From the NCBI GenBank assembly GCA_026122225.1, contig JANEZZ010002197.1:1054001-1118000 (forward strand): a stretch of 64,000 nucleotides of DNA, in the 5' to 3' direction. Source of the stretch: Heloderma charlesbogerti (taxonomy: Eukaryota; Chordata; Lepidosauria; Squamata; Helodermatidae). Shown here piece after piece: positions 23,546-35,792 of this stretch. The notes under the pieces are model-generated. The model was not told the origin of the DNA and did no database searches. It saw nothing but the letters and a program-made list of their open reading frames with translations. A program made the position numbers and the translations under genes. Within the stretch, counting starts at the first letter, position 1. Each line of letters opens with the position of its first letter.

Positions 23546-23715
23546 TTTATCATATACACGCAGCAAATTTTAGACATCATTCAAAATGTTGTAGAGACAG
23601 GCTATCTTATGTCAAAAGGAGCCAGGAAATGCTTACTGCAAACTAAGTTTATTATTTGATCAATATTACATCCGGTCACTGAACATATGGAAGCTGCATC
23701 CAGATTTCCTCTTAC

Positions 23716-23800
23716 CTTCATCTCCCTCTGGTGCATAGGAAGCTGTAATAATGTCAATGTCAGCACAATTCATCACAATCTGGTTGGTCGCCTGCTTCAC
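23716..23800 (-). CDS. NPEPPS: NPEPPS coding exon 2
   Basis: An 85-bp exon read on the minus strand, entering in phase 0 and leaving after one base of a split codon. It encodes 28 residues beginning VKQATNQIVMNCADIDI and ending APEGDE, which continue exon 1 directly (EAAVE then VKQATNQ). The acceptor is tctcttgcag and the donor GAAG/GTAAGAGG. It forms part of the N-terminal beta-rich domain of the M1 aminopeptidase. The codon split across the junction to exon 3 is G plus AA, giving Glu, as expected for the family (GDEEIHATG). It is too short for ordinary ORF calling. It lies 22,852 bp from exon 1. Confidence 0.96.
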
Positions 23801-24105
23801 CTGCAAGAGACAGATTCACCTTTATTACATTTAATATTGAGTGTGATGCAAACCATGTAAAAAATAATTCAACATACCAGAAAACTAACTGAATTTCTAA
23901 GTTCAGTTCTGAACTTCAGTGCAAATAAAAAATCCAAGACCAATATTCTTCCATTCAGCATTTTCACGTAATAAACATAGGAAAGACATTATACGTATAC
24001 CTTTATAACAAGTACTACAACCTCAGAGTAAGCAGCTTGCCCAAGACAAGTAACAGTTCCCCCTCACTGAGCTTATCAGACCCACTTCCATGTCATCTTA
24101 TAATA

Positions 24106-24176
24106 CAGCCTTCCCCAACAACCAGATGCCCTCCAGACTACAAGTCCCATAATCTCCAACGAGCATGGCCACTGCT
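24106..24176. mobile_element. Palindromic MITE family A, left half
   Basis: Starts cagccttccccaac and runs through 'gatgccctccag', 'ctacaagtcccataatctcc' and 'gagcatggcc'; the second arm is missing. Confidence 0.6.
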
Positions 24177-24565
24177 TGCAGACAAACAAGATTTCAGTTG
24201 CTCTTAACTCCAGAGTCTGTACACTTTTAATATCAAGACCCACTCATGTAGTGAGATGCGATGGCATCACATATGGAGAAATATCATACGATGGCTGCCA
24301 AGATCAGCAACAAAAGCTGCACCCTAAAAGAAAAAGAAATGCTGCATATTCAATTTAGCACTTACACCTGGGCAGGCTGCAATAAAAGAGGCAAGGACCA
24401 ACAATTTCCTTAACTGAGTATCTAACACTCTACTACAGCGTTACTAAAGTTTCAAGGCAGGTTGGTCCACTTCCTGCCCTGCCCAAGCCTGTTTCTCACA
24501 CTGACTACTGGTGCCTTGGTCCAGGCCTCTATGAATCCTTACACTAATCATGCACATGTACATAA

Positions 24566-24605
24566 TGTGTGTGTGTGTGTGTGCGCGCACGCACATACGT
24601 GTGTT
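24566..24605. repeat. (GT)n(GC)n microsatellite
   Basis: Alternating GT then GC tract followed by cacatacgtgtg. Confidence 0.85.
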
Positions 24606-25677
24606 TTTTGGGGGGGAGATGCAAACAGTCCCACCACATGCCAGTGAAACCAGTAGGTGACATTTCCGGGAAGTGGAAAGGAGAGGGAGAAGGAATGGAA
24701 AAGGAGGAAGCATGGAGAGCAGATACAAGAGACTCCGCACAGTGGAGTCACCTTGGTCTTCTGCACCACCTATGTGAATAACTGACTCAGCAGGTAGGAA
24801 CAAACAGGAAATTCAAATACTACAACTAATTTTCGGGAACATTATGGATGCCAAAGCCAGTGGTCAACTCACAGTACATCCCTTACATTGCTAATTTGCA
24901 CAACTCCAAGTGTGAAATTTAAGCAGCTGCTCAGCATTCTCAAGTGACAATGCATGAAAGCAGGAAAAAATAGCACTGTCAGTCTTATTCAAATGGAAAT
25001 AAACTTATTTCTCACTGCAACTTCTTTCACATTAGCCACATATCTTCATATGAGAATCCAGGATATTTTCAGCGATTTCTCACACCCACATCATATGGCT
25101 GTTGGCCTAAAAGAAGGGTTGCATTGAATAGTGGGATTGTCAACTGAGATCTGGAAAAAGTATGGTACCCAGCACCAACGTCTCAGCTAGGGCTGGAGAA
25201 CTCCTAAACCGTGATCACACAGATGCCTAGCAAGTCAAAGTGAATGCTAAAAAATCTAAAACATTTTTTCAGCTCCCCACATCCTGGACCTCTACATAAA
25301 ATTGCTAGTTTCTAGAAATATGAATCTTTTTTCAACCAAGTCCCTACGCATGCTTCTAGCCCACTTGCTCAGGTGACTAAGAATTTGGGACTGGCTCCTT
25401 CAAACAGGTGATTCCAGTGCCTAGGTATCTGGAACACTATTTCAGTTCTCTGTGCACCACAGTTAAAAAGCGACAATCTCCAAAATGATACAAATGTATT
25501 AAAATGCAAAAGGTGTATTCAGACTACCACTCCCTCCTACCCAACCCCCAAAACACTGTGATTTATTCATGCCTTTACCATGCATTGAGAATCAACTGAA
25601 ACTAACTCATGTGAATAGGTCCAACACATGAAGTGTTCCACTGGTTCCACAACCAGTCCTTGTCAGACAAGCTAGAT

Positions 25678-26434
25678 CAGCCTTCCTCAGCCTGGTGTCA
25701 TGTACCCTGCCCCTGCCTTCCTTTGTAGTCAAGCTGTGTTTCCAGTCAATTACTTTTATTATGCAAACTTCAAACAAACAGGCCTTGCTTCAGGCTACAG
25801 ACAGTATCCTTATGCAGCAATTGAAAACAAACTTTCCTACCAGGTTTTGCATAGGACAGTAGACTTCAGATAACTAGCTGGGTGAATGAATGAGAGATGC
25901 TACTAAACGGCTGCTGGCTGCTACGGACCCCCCTTCTCAGACTGAATGGCCTACCAAGTCCCGCCCTCAAGGTGGGTCTTTCCACAGGGTCACCTTCCTT
26001 GCTCTTAGAGTGCCTCATGACCCTGTGTTGCTCCTCCCCTTTCATGTGACATCTAACCCTTGGGCCTCTTATTCTCACCCCCTCCTCCTCTTTGTTAGGA
26101 GCTTGAGTTCCCATGGGTTTAGGAGAGGTCCAGCCTGGCTGTCATCCAGTTGATTAAACTACAGCTGGGCTTCACCCTCTCTGTCACTGCTATTCTCACC
26201 AGGGCCCACTCCTGCAACCTTGAGACCTCCTTCCATATCCCCTTCTGACTGAGAATCAATTCCCATGTCCTCTTGGGGTGTATCTGTAGAGGTGCTGGGC
26301 CTAATCCCTACACCTGGGGCCCTCCAGATGTTGTGAGCTACAATTTCCAGCAGCCCCAGCCAGCATGGCCAATGGTCAGCAATGCTGGGAGTTGTAGTCC
26401 AAAACACCTGGAGGACACTGGGTTGGGGAAGACT
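25678..26434. mobile_element. Palindromic MITE family A, split by a solo LTR
   Basis: The left end (25,678-25,695, cagccttcctcagcctgg) and the rest (26,313-26,434, beginning cctggggccctccagatg) are halves of one MITE, separated by the LTR at 25,696-26,312. Rejoining at the duplicated cctgg restores the pattern of the other copies, including the closing 'actgggttggggaagact'. Confidence 0.8.
25696..26312 (-). mobile_element. Solo LTR 2, nested in a MITE
   Basis: A 617-bp segment beginning TGTCATGTACCC and ending CCCTACA, with a perfect 5-bp duplication cctgg on both sides (25,691-25,695 and 26,313-26,317). The minus strand carries AATAAAA near 25,755, suggesting minus orientation as in solo LTR 1. 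No internal retroelement genes are present. Its termini resemble LTR 1 only at the ends. Confidence 0.85.
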
Positions 26435-26629
26435 AAGATAGATTTTCACAGCCTGTCCAACAAGCACTTCTACAATGTCCATTGCAGATTAGGCTCTTTT
26501 AGCAAACTAGTTCCACTTCATTACCAAGGTATTCCAATGCACAGAGAGAAAAAACTGTTCATCGAAATCCCACTCACTGGGAACGGTGTTACATTTACTT
26601 TTAAAAGGCATACTTTAAGATCCCCAAGC

Positions 26630-27360
26630 AGTGATGTAGGGTGGAAAATTTTCCAGTGATTTATTTTCCTGCAGAAAGCTTTCCATTTCATAAGTTCATC
26701 CGTAACAACTGGATGCTAATTACAAATACAATATTAGGCAAGGTTCGCAGTTTCAAAGTTGTAATTAATGTTTTACAGGTGATGGTTCCAAGCAAGTAAC
26801 TGAGAGGACACATGTCACTAAAATACATATATGTCTCAGTGTGAAATTGAACTATTAAGTAGTGGCAGTGCAAGTGAAGGTGCCCCAACAATCTTAGTGG
26901 AACAGAGTTGAACTCCACTGAAATAGTTGAATGGTTGTCAGCATATCATGCACAGTTATAGTCATGCTAACTGGGGGATGCTGAGGGTTGTAGTGCAACA
27001 CATCTGAAGGGCACCAGGTTGGGGAAGTCTGAATTAGCAGATCAAATGTTTTCATTACTTTTGTTTTTTTCTTAATTTAAGCAAAGGAAAGTACATGTAC
27101 TGTCTTTACATTTTTACAAGAACTTCAATAAAAAAATCTCTGTAATATACCATTTACATCACATTAAGTGTGATTTAATTATTTCCTCAAATAGTTCAGG
27201 TCAAATATTTGTGGTATATTGAGACAAAACATTAAGGTAACATGGGATACTTTTTTAGCTTTGTTTACTAAATACAACTAAAGTAAACATGCAAAATTAG
27301 ATCACTCTGTAGACCAAACTGAAAATTACCCTATGCAAATTAGCATAATTGGTATTGAAT
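26630..27360 (+). repeat. Repeat family R, copy 3 (most complete)
   Basis: Contains the blocks found separately in copies 1 and 2: 'tttccatttcataagttcat' (copy 2), 'cagtgtgaaattgaact' and 'gccccaacaatcttagtgga' (copy 1), and the shared 3' part to 'gtttactaaatacaa'. A half palindromic MITE (26,962-27,034) sits at the same place as the MITE of copy 1. Confidence 0.65.
26962..27034. mobile_element. Palindromic MITE family A, right half inside repeat R
   Basis: 'catgctaactgggggatgct' to 'gcaccaggttggggaagtct' matches the right half of the MITE at 2,213-2,345, at the homologous position of repeat R. Confidence 0.65.
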
Positions 27361-27394
27361 TTTTTTTCCTATTCAAACTGGAATTTTTATTTCA

Positions 27395-27640
27395 TTTATT
27401 TTTATTTATTTATTACATTCATATCCTGTCTTTCTTCCAACAAGCCCAAGGGAGGGTACATAATCTTCCTCCTTTCCATTTTATCCTCACAACAACCCTG
27501 TGAGGTAGGTTAGACTGAGAGTAGCGACTGGCCCAAAGTCACCCAGTGAGCTTCATAGCAGAGTGGGGACTAGAACTCAGATCTCCTGAGTCCCAAACCA
27601 ACACTGTAACCACTACACCACACTGGTTCTCAATTCAAAA
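27395..27640 (-). mobile_element. CORE/MIR-type SINE
   Basis: The reverse strand begins with a tRNA-like head (gtggtgtagtggttacagtg, then box-B-like gagttctag), followed by the core 'actgggtgactttgggccag', 'taacctacctcacagggttg' and 'ttgtgaggataaaatgg'. A TTTATT-rich stretch is at the 3' side. These are the hallmark parts of CORE-SINEs. Confidence 0.75.
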
Positions 27641-27828
27641 TTTTCTGGAAAACCAACATCACTATCCCCAAGCACCCTTGTAGACACATTACAAACACTA
27701 TCCATACCTGTAAATGTGCAATACAAAAGAGGGTGTGTGTGTGTTTAAGATAATGTTACTACCACTTAGATAATGCTTTCATTTAAGATTCTTACAAACA
27801 TACATGGCAGACATACAAAAGAGTGGAG

Positions 27829-28178
27829 GTGTTTGGACCATCGCAGGGGGAAAAGAAGAAGCCATTGTGGCTTCTGCCCTGCCTCCACGCATGCCCCTTG
27901 GTTACTTAAGGACCAACGCTGCAGCACAGGTTGGCAGGTTGTGTGAACTCAGCATGCAGCGTGGCAGGGGTGGCTCCGTACTCACTCTACAATCCCTACC
28001 GCACATCGTGGGTTGTAGGGTGGGTACAAAGCCACCCCCACCACACCACACATCAGGTTCGCACAACATGCCGACCTGTGCAGCAGCGTGGGTCATTATG
28101 TAAATACAGGCACATGGCGGGGGGCAGGGGGAAAGCCACGATGGTTTCTTTTCCCCTTGTGATCATCCAAGCTTGGAC
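27829..28178. mobile_element. Foldback MITE-like element
   Basis: Arms meet near 28,003. 'aggaccaacgctgcagcaca' on the left is inverted in 'tgtgcagcagcgtgggtca' on the right, and 'gggtggctccgtactcac' and 'ttgtagggtgggtacaaagc' form the centre. No coding capacity. Confidence 0.7.
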
Positions 28179-28307
28179 TGTGTAAGTGTCAGAAAACATT
28201 TATAGGAATCAAGTTGGTTAATGGTTAAACATTAAATGTTTAGCCCCAAAGACCCACAAACAAGGCAGTAACTAATTATATACACACCGGCAGATTATAC
28301 AAAATGG

Positions 28308-30153
28308 GCATGTTCACACGACACACTAGCCTAAGATGGGTGACCAGCCACATGGTGTGGGCTGTTTTGTGAACAACACCCTGCATGGTTAACATGCCTG
28401 CCAGATGATCGCACAAACAACCCATAGTGCATTGCTTCTTTGCCTCCTTGTCCTCTCTCCCTCCCCATCAGACCACCACCTGGCATCCCATGGGGCTTGG
28501 CGACAGACACGTCTTGTCTGCTGCCAAGTCCCCCTTCCCAGCTCCAATCGTGGTGCTGATCACAGTCAGAGCACTTTTTAAAAATTTTCCTGGGCCCGTT
28601 TTTGTGCAAGAACGGGACTGTGAAAAAATTTTCACGCTTCCCCATGCCCGAGGAACGTGCACAAATGATTTTTAAAAAGTCGTCGGTTTTCCACAGATGC
28701 ACACATGTACGACAGTAGGAAACCCAAGGATAGCACCTTGCCCCTCCTGCACTCCTGTATGTTGCAGTTGGCAAACATACAGGGGTACAGGCAAGAACAG
28801 CCTGTATCGCCATTCCTCTTCCCCATCAAGATCACTCAAGTTGCATTGGGTTTTTTTACAGCTGTCAAAACCAAGATGGCAAGAGCAATCTTTAGGGGAA
28901 AATGGGGACATAAGTCTACTTTCATGGGAAGGAGCAGGGAGAGTGGATTGGGAGATCCCTTAAAAGGCTAGTCCACCCATAAAGGAATGGGAATCCCTCA
29001 GGTAAGTGGGTAATCTTAAATTTTCCCGCAGGGTGGGGGGAAAAAAGTTTAAAATTACCCATTTACCTAAGGGATCCCCATGTTTTTATGGGTGGACTAG
29101 AACTTTGGGGTGGTCCCCCAATTGGCACCCCTCTCACTCCCGTCTCCATGCTCCTTCATGTAAAAGTAGACACATATCCCCAGTTTTGGGGAAAGATCGC
29201 TTTAGCAACTTGCATTTTGAAGGCTACTTTAGCAATCGGGGGGGGAATTGGGGGGACAAATTCCACCCCACCGCCCACCATGGACTTCATTGCCCCAAAG
29301 GTCCTATAGGCTTGCACTGGATTTTAAAAGTACCCCATGGTGAAGATCGGCCGGGGGGGAATCCAACCCCCCGCCACAGACCCTTGGGGCAACAAAATCC
29401 ATGGCAATGAGGTGGATTCTCCCCATGGATTCTCCCCCTGCCACCAATTTGCAGCACTGGAGCACTTTTAAAATCCAATGCAACTCTATGGAGCCAATCT
29501 CCATAGGGTTGCCTATGTGCCAAAAATCGTCAGCGGAGGGGGGTAATTCAAACCCCTCATAACAGATTCTATTGTCCCAAGGGTCCATGGCAGGGGGTTG
29601 GATTCCCCCCCCCCCGATTTTCACTATAGGGTACTTTAAAAATCCAATGCAAAACTATAGGAATTTAAAAGTACCCCCATGGGAAAATCAGCACATGGGA
29701 AGAATGCAATCCCCCACCATGGACTCTGTTGCCCCAAGGGCAAAAATGGGGCCAGGAAAAAATTTTTAAAGGGCTCTGACTGCAACTGGAGCTGGGAAGG
29801 GAGGTCAGTGGGGGCAAAGCCTGGAGGTGGGCGTGACAGCTCCTCCAAGGTGCCAAATGGACACCACTGGAGGGGCTGTCACTGGAAAGGGGGCAGCGGC
29901 TTGGCCACAATCAGAAATGGCGATCACGACCCTGCTCAGCAAGAGCAGCAGGGGTTTGGCAAGCAACTGACTGCCCGATGCCCTTTTCCTACGCAACCCA
30001 TCATGGGTAAAGCAACCCCTACTGCAGACTGCTGGTTATGAAGGTTTGGGAAAAACAACCTACCCTGATATGAATGGTCTGGGTTTGCATGACATGCTAA
30101 CCCATCATGGGCAGTCACCTGTGATAGGTTAGCATGTTGTGCAAATCCAGTCA
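28308..30153. mobile_element. Large compound foldback element
   Basis: About 1.85 kb bounded by related inverted ends (28,309 'gggcatgttcacacgacaca' and the inverted counterpart ending at 30,153). Inside are further self-complementary blocks: a palindrome at 28,949-29,100 centred near 29,033 (agtccacccata / tatgggtggact), and repeated direct and inverted copies of 'ggattttaaaagtacccc' and 'cccccgccacagacccttgg'-like units (29,280-29,760). Open frames on both strands are symmetry artefacts. Confidence 0.6.
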
Positions 30154-31399
30154 ATGTGTGCTTGTGAAGATGCACTCTCTGTAGTGGAGTCAATTGATTT
30201 CAGTGAGGCTCCAGTCACATGACATGCTTAGGATTAAACTTGTGTTTCTGAGAAAATGTAAAGTGAGCATTCAAACACAGTTTAACATATGACATTTTGT
30301 ACTGCAGGCCAAATGAAAATGCAGACATTTAATAATTTGTAGGGAAGCATATTAAGAGCTTGATTAATTTTTGAAAGCCTCTTACATAGCAGGAAAATTT
30401 GTTTTCTAGAAAGCAGCTCATACAAAAATGAATATTTACATGAGAATTATAAAAAAGATGTAATTGCAACAGAAACTGTATCTTCATTATTAAAAACATT
30501 AATTTCCAGCTTCCTTACAACACCACCTTGAAAATAACAATAAGAACTGGAAATACTGACACCATACTTCATTATGGCTATGGATACAATGTTTGATAAC
30601 TTGCACAGCTGCAGAGAATATCAGCATTTTAAAGAGGTAATTTTTAGCCTCCACTGTTTCAAAGAAAAAATACACAGACCAAAGCTCTCCCATTAACACA
30701 GTGCACACACAATACAGAATCCCCTTGCATAGGTGGAAATGCTTTTCATAGAATGGGAAGTCTGCGTGCCTTAAGTTATTAACAGAAGCTCATTATCTTT
30801 TGAGCAGCATTGACCAGCTGTGGTCAAATGGAGTCTGTATTTTATTCAACGAAAGGAATTTTAATCCTTTACTGACCTTATTAGTACCATATAGAAGCAT
30901 ATTATGTGTGGATTTTCCTACTGTCTTTAATTTCAAAATTTAAAAACATTACATAATATTGCCATTATCCTTTATGTGCTTTGTATCAATTTATCAAGTA
31001 GTCTTTAATTACATTACATTATATTTCATGTTCTATATTCCATTATTACTTTAGATATAGTTTGAGGGCAGACTTCTGTGCATAGAAACAGTTATTGAAG
31101 GTCCATCAGCTATACTAAATGCACGTCCTGTGTAAGGGATGAAAAGTGACATCAAAAGAAATTAATGCATATCTAATCCCAATGCCTGACTCCGTTGGGT
31201 CCCTATGCACCCAAATGTGTGCATGAAGCATTGTTTATCCACAGGTGCAGTAGTGGGTACACAGCCTTCTGTTATTCTTACAGTTATCTGGATCTGGGCC
31301 AGTATTTATACACCAGATGGAGAGAGCTGGAGAGGGTAGTTTCGCCTCTGCTCACAGGGTGAGCAGGAATGTGGATGAAAACTGAGTAATCTAGCCACC

Positions 31400-31700
31400 A
31401 TGATACATGCTGTAGCAGCCTTTAGACTGGTGTACTGCATGGGGCTGACTTTTAGCTTTTAAACTTTTAAACTACAACTGGTCCAAAGTACAGTGACTAA
31501 GCTTCTGGTAAAGGGCTAGCCAGACAGATCATATATAACACCTATCCTAAACCATCTGCACTGCTTGCCAGTTTCCTTCCAGACCCAATTCAAAGTGCTG
31601 GTTTTGACTTTAAAGGCCTGAACCTCAGCCCAAGGTATCCCCTTCCATGTATTCCCTCTCTTGCACTATATTCCTTTGAAAGAGATCCTGCTTTCTTACA
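31400..31700 (+). pseudogene. L2/CR1-group LINE fragment
   Basis: Reads LQLVQSTVTKLLVKG, then TPILNHLHCLPVSFQTQFKV and VLTLKA with stops, the same RT C-terminal block as at 4,660-4,830 and 21,680-21,820. It ends where a hAT-like MITE begins. Confidence 0.65.
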
Positions 31701-31701
31701 G

Positions 31702-31978
31702 CAGGGGTGGACAACCTTTTGCACCCATGAGCACATTTCAAAATTCGAGAAACTATCCTGGGCACAACCATAAAATGGCTGCCATGGGTGGGCATGGCTA
31801 GTCACAAAAGACAAGTAACCTGCCCAGAGGCATTACTGGGAAATTAAGATGGCAGCAGCTAGAGGCTCCCACTTCACTTTGAAACAATCCCAGCTTCCAG
31901 TAAGAAAATATAAATATATCTTTAAATAAAAATCGAAGCAGTAGGGTGTCTCGGTGGGCACCATGTTGCCTACCCCTG
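31702..31978. mobile_element. hAT-like MITE
   Basis: Terminal inverted repeats caggggtggacaac and gttgcctacccctg match at 12 of 14. The adjacent 8-mers tcttacag and ctttagag agree at 5 of 8. 'aaaatggctgccatgggtgg' is inside. Non-coding. Confidence 0.65.
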
Positions 31979-34428
31979 CTTTAGAGGTCTAAGAAAAGCA
32001 GGTGAAGATTGGGTTGCGGGGGAGAATGGTTACACGGATAGCCAACCCCTTCTGTAATTTGTTACAATCCACTGCAGCAGAACTTCACTGTCAATTTCAG
32101 GCAGCGGAGCCTTCCAATATATTAGACAGTGACCCACGTTATTTATTCTCCCCCCAAAATGAAAATAACTGATTACCACCCAAGAACATAAAAGCAGAAA
32201 GAGCTGCCAGATCACATCTGTGAGTCAATGCCAGCAGCTATAGTCATTCTTAAGCCTCATCCGGGCAACCACATTTTTTCACTGATTTGAATCCAGTGTA
32301 GATCACAGTAGCCAAGCAGTAAGTCTAGTAATATACAACACCCTCCACTGCTCAGGACTCCTGTTAATTCTTTGCAGGAAAATAATGTGGTTCAGCATTT
32401 AGAGGACAGGTTGACAGCCTGTCAAAGTCAGCTCCTACGCGAAAGTTGTTCTTAAACTTGTTTAACCACATGATTGAATTCAGCTAATTATAATATTGCT
32501 GACATCAGGGATTTAGAGGTTTGGGAGCCAAATCCGCAAAGATCTAGAGATAATGGGTAGATGAGCTAGGCATGAATATCAGGAATTCCAAGATAACTAG
32601 CCAGAAATATTGGAGTCTCTGTTGTATTGGCCAGGATCCAAAGAACTACTTTAGGGTGGCCCAAGTACTTGGGGGTATGCCTAGTGAGATTTTGACTTTT
32701 TGAACAGTAAAGTCCCCATGCCATAACACAAACTGCACTTGACAGACCAGTTTCAAAACTGATTTGATATGCAGTCTAAGAGGCTGCAGGGTTGTTGTTT
32801 GCTTGTGTTTTTGTGGGGTGGGGGGAGAGTCCAGTCCAAAGCTCCCTTAAGTGTATGCAATGAGTTGTGTGGCTCTTTGGATCCCAGCCATTGCCCTAGT
32901 TATTGTAATTTGCAGAACCTCAATTAGCCCAAAGAAATAACTTTCTGGCATGTGAAAATCTGTGGCCTTCAACATTTGGAGAGACTACAAATATATTGTA
33001 CAGTCAAAAATGTTCAGCATCTTAAAAACAATGACCTGAAACACAAAATCAATGCCTAATCAGCATGATCCATAAACCTGGCAGATATCACACAAGCAAG
33101 CTATAAAAAGCAACAAAGACAGGTTAAACTTTACTAAGTACATGAGGACGTCCTTCAGCCGAATAAGAAAACCAAGACACTGTAAAAGAAGGGGCTTAAA
33201 AGGTCCCTCCATTGTCTGATCTTTTAGACAGAAGACACCTCCCACTTTTCCTGATAGCATATGTACATAGCAGAAGCCTATGCTATTGTAGTTTAGAGGG
33301 TAAAACTTTACATTTGTTCATAAGCATACGGTCAGCTTTCAACATGAAAGAGCCATCACCATACTACCTAGTCCCTGCACTCCCAACACAAAGCTTCATA
33401 CTGAAAAAAAATGTTTTGGTTCTATAGGCTTACAACTGCGTTTCAGTGTCAAAGGTCAGATAATTTGATCCAGCCCAGTATTATGTGACAGGCAGCAGCT
33501 CTCAAAGGACTCAGGTAGAGCTAATTCACAGCCTTGCTACCTTTTTAACTGGAGAGAACAGGGATGGACCTGGGCACTAGTATATTAAAAACACTGATTA
33601 CTGCTGAGCTAAGACACCTCCATAACAATCTGCCTTATCACCAGAAAATCAGTTCAGGGTATAACATTACCTAAAAATAAACACAATAAAATTACTATGA
33701 AGTTAAACATCTCCTTCCCCCTCCCTAACTCAAGTTCACACATATTTATTCATAGCCAAATATTTGTCCAGATAGAAAGGTCTTGGACTGTTTCAAAAAT
33801 ATGTTCAAGGCAAGAGCTATAGCAAAGCGCCAGTGGAAGGAAATTCCCCAGATGCAGAGCAGTTACCCAGAACTCCATGATCCTTTGATGTCTGAACCTG
33901 GCACACAGCTGGTAGGAGCAGAGGAGGGTGCTCTCAACCAATCTTAGGGCTTTTAAATGGGCATTAGGAAGGAGGCAGATGCAAAGGTTCTATCAAACAC
34001 AAAACACTTTGGGTTTTTATAGCTGGCTAACACGTGGACCTGGCTTCACGTGGGCTGGATCAGCCCTTAGCTTGATGCAGCGAAGACTTTAAGCAAACTT
34101 ATGCAGCTGCCAGAGTTGAACACATTACGCCTGCCCAGGCCCCTAGGCACAGCCCCTGCCATGGTGACCCACATAGCCCTTTGAGGGAGAGGTCTGTCCA
34201 TTTCATTCCTGGGGGGGGTGCCCAGAAGAAGAGGGGAGGGGGCAGCCGTATAACTCTTTCCCTCAGACTACTTCCAGGCAGGGCTTCAAACTGTATGAAC
34301 TGCAAAACTATCTGCTGGTAGTGACTGAATCTCATGTAGTGACTGAATATGGTACTGCAGGCTTCAACCTCACAGACACATTTAAAGTAATTATAATTAA
34401 TGCATTTTCTTCTTTGTCTCCTGAAGAC

Positions 34429-34736
34429 GATGAGCCTCATGTGGCGCAGAGTGGTAGGCAGCAGTAATGCAACCGAAACTCTCCCCACAACCTGAGTTCA
34501 ATCACAGCGGAAGCCGGGTCTTGGGTAGCCGGCTCAGGTCGACTCAGCCCTCCATCCTTCCGAGGTCGGTAAAATGAGTACCCAGCTTGCTGGGGGAAAG
34601 ATAGTTAGGACTGGGGAAGGCAATGGCAAACCACCCCACTATACAGTCTGCCAGGAAAATGCTGAGGAAAAATGGCGTCCCTCTAGGGGTCAGTAACGAC
34701 TTGGTGCTTGCACAAGAGGAACCTTTCCTTTCCTTC
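34429..34736 (+). mobile_element. tRNA-derived SINE with 11-bp duplication
   Basis: A 308-bp SINE with box-A-like tggcgcagagtgg, box-B-like gagttcaatc, the body 'gactcagccctccatccttc', 'cgaggtcggtaaaatgagta', 'gggaaggcaatggcaaacca', and a CCTTT-rich tail. Perfect flanking duplications ctcctgaagac lie at 34,418-34,428 and 34,737-34,747. Related to common lizard tRNA SINEs; family name not assigned. Confidence 0.85.
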
Positions 34737-34879
34737 CTCCTGAAGACTGTCTTGAGCTTCCCTCTTTGTTAGCCATGACTCCCTTCTTCTCCGCTCTTCC
34801 TTCTCTCCCCCTCTCACCACATCAACTCCCAACATTCTTCTTCTGTTACCTGGGCAACTTGCTCCCTTCCCCTGCCCCC

Positions 34880-35060
34880 TGCTGTATCTATCTTATAATT
34901 TCAGCTCCTTCTACATTAGCCCCCTTCTTAATGGGATGCCTAAAACTATCCTGGATAGAGGTACAACAAATCCTGAAAGTTTCATAACTATTGGATGTAG
35001 GGTTTTCAAGCCTATTGAGAACAGACAGACAAACACTTCCATTTATATTATATATAGATG
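34880..35060 (+). repeat. Probable dispersed repeat tail (acagacagacaaac)
   Basis: 'gaacagacagacaaacactt' followed by 'ccatttatattatatataga' resembles a recurrent reptile repeat 3' end; class not known to me. Confidence 0.3.
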
Positions 35061-35792
35061 ACCAGTATCACAGACAGGAATCCACACATTTTGGCTTGAC
35101 TTACTATCCAAATCATTATTTGTGGTTACCACCAATCTCTCCTTCCCCATCCCTCTGAGACGTACAGAGAAATTGGGGAAGGCATGTCCCACCTTCCCAT
35201 TGGCTTTTGCAGGAAGGGCCAGCAGCAACTCACTGCTACTGCCTCTGCCAAAAGCCCAATGTGAAGGGAAAGAAGCCCTCCTTCCTTCCCCCAAGCATTC
35301 TGAGGAGGAAAGGAGAGGTCATTGTTACAAGCAGGGCTTTTGCAGAAAGTACAGGAGTGCCCACCACCAAAGGGAAAAGTGCAGGAGTACTCACCAAAGG
35401 GGAAAGGGTACTCACCACTCTTAAGAGTTTATGGAAACCTGACTGTGATTTGTGCTAACACTATAGGAATACTGAACAAACTCTGAAAAGAAAGTGTAAC
35501 AACATTCTTTTATTAATATGCAAACATTTCAGGCTGCAGGAAGGCCCATTATTTATGTGTTGTTTTAAAAAAAAATCCAGTGTATATTAATTTTTAGTTT
35601 ATCTTTTGCTTATAAAAGCTCATGCCAGTAAGCCATTTTGTCTCAGCACAGCACAACTAGCTATTTTCTACAACTAAACTTAATAAAATAAAATAAGCAT
35701 ATATGCTATGCAAATCTTTCTTCAGTACAATGAAAAGAGCAAACTTGCAAAATAAGCAGATGTATACAATCCTTCCAGCTTTCTTAACCACT

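Larger units (their letters stand above)
1176..23715 (-). other. NPEPPS: NPEPPS intron 2
   Basis: A 22,540-bp intron between exon 2 (donor at 23,715) and exon 3 (acceptor at 1,176). It holds palindromic MITEs, a Sauria SINE, several L2/CR1-type LINE fragments, an old LINE on the minus strand, a solo LTR and an L1-like insertion. I see no other gene in it. The remaining sequence (for example 2,820-3,950, 5,110-6,430, 9,650-12,530, 14,350-15,180, 15,730-17,400, 20,610-21,330) is AT-rich intronic DNA without recognisable features apart from occasional repeat scraps. Confidence 0.9.

Noticed and set aside
28331..30193. Many overlapping open frames up to 160 residues on both strands
   Set aside because: Fall in the compound foldback element; composition is low-complexity and symmetrical, with no recognised domain.
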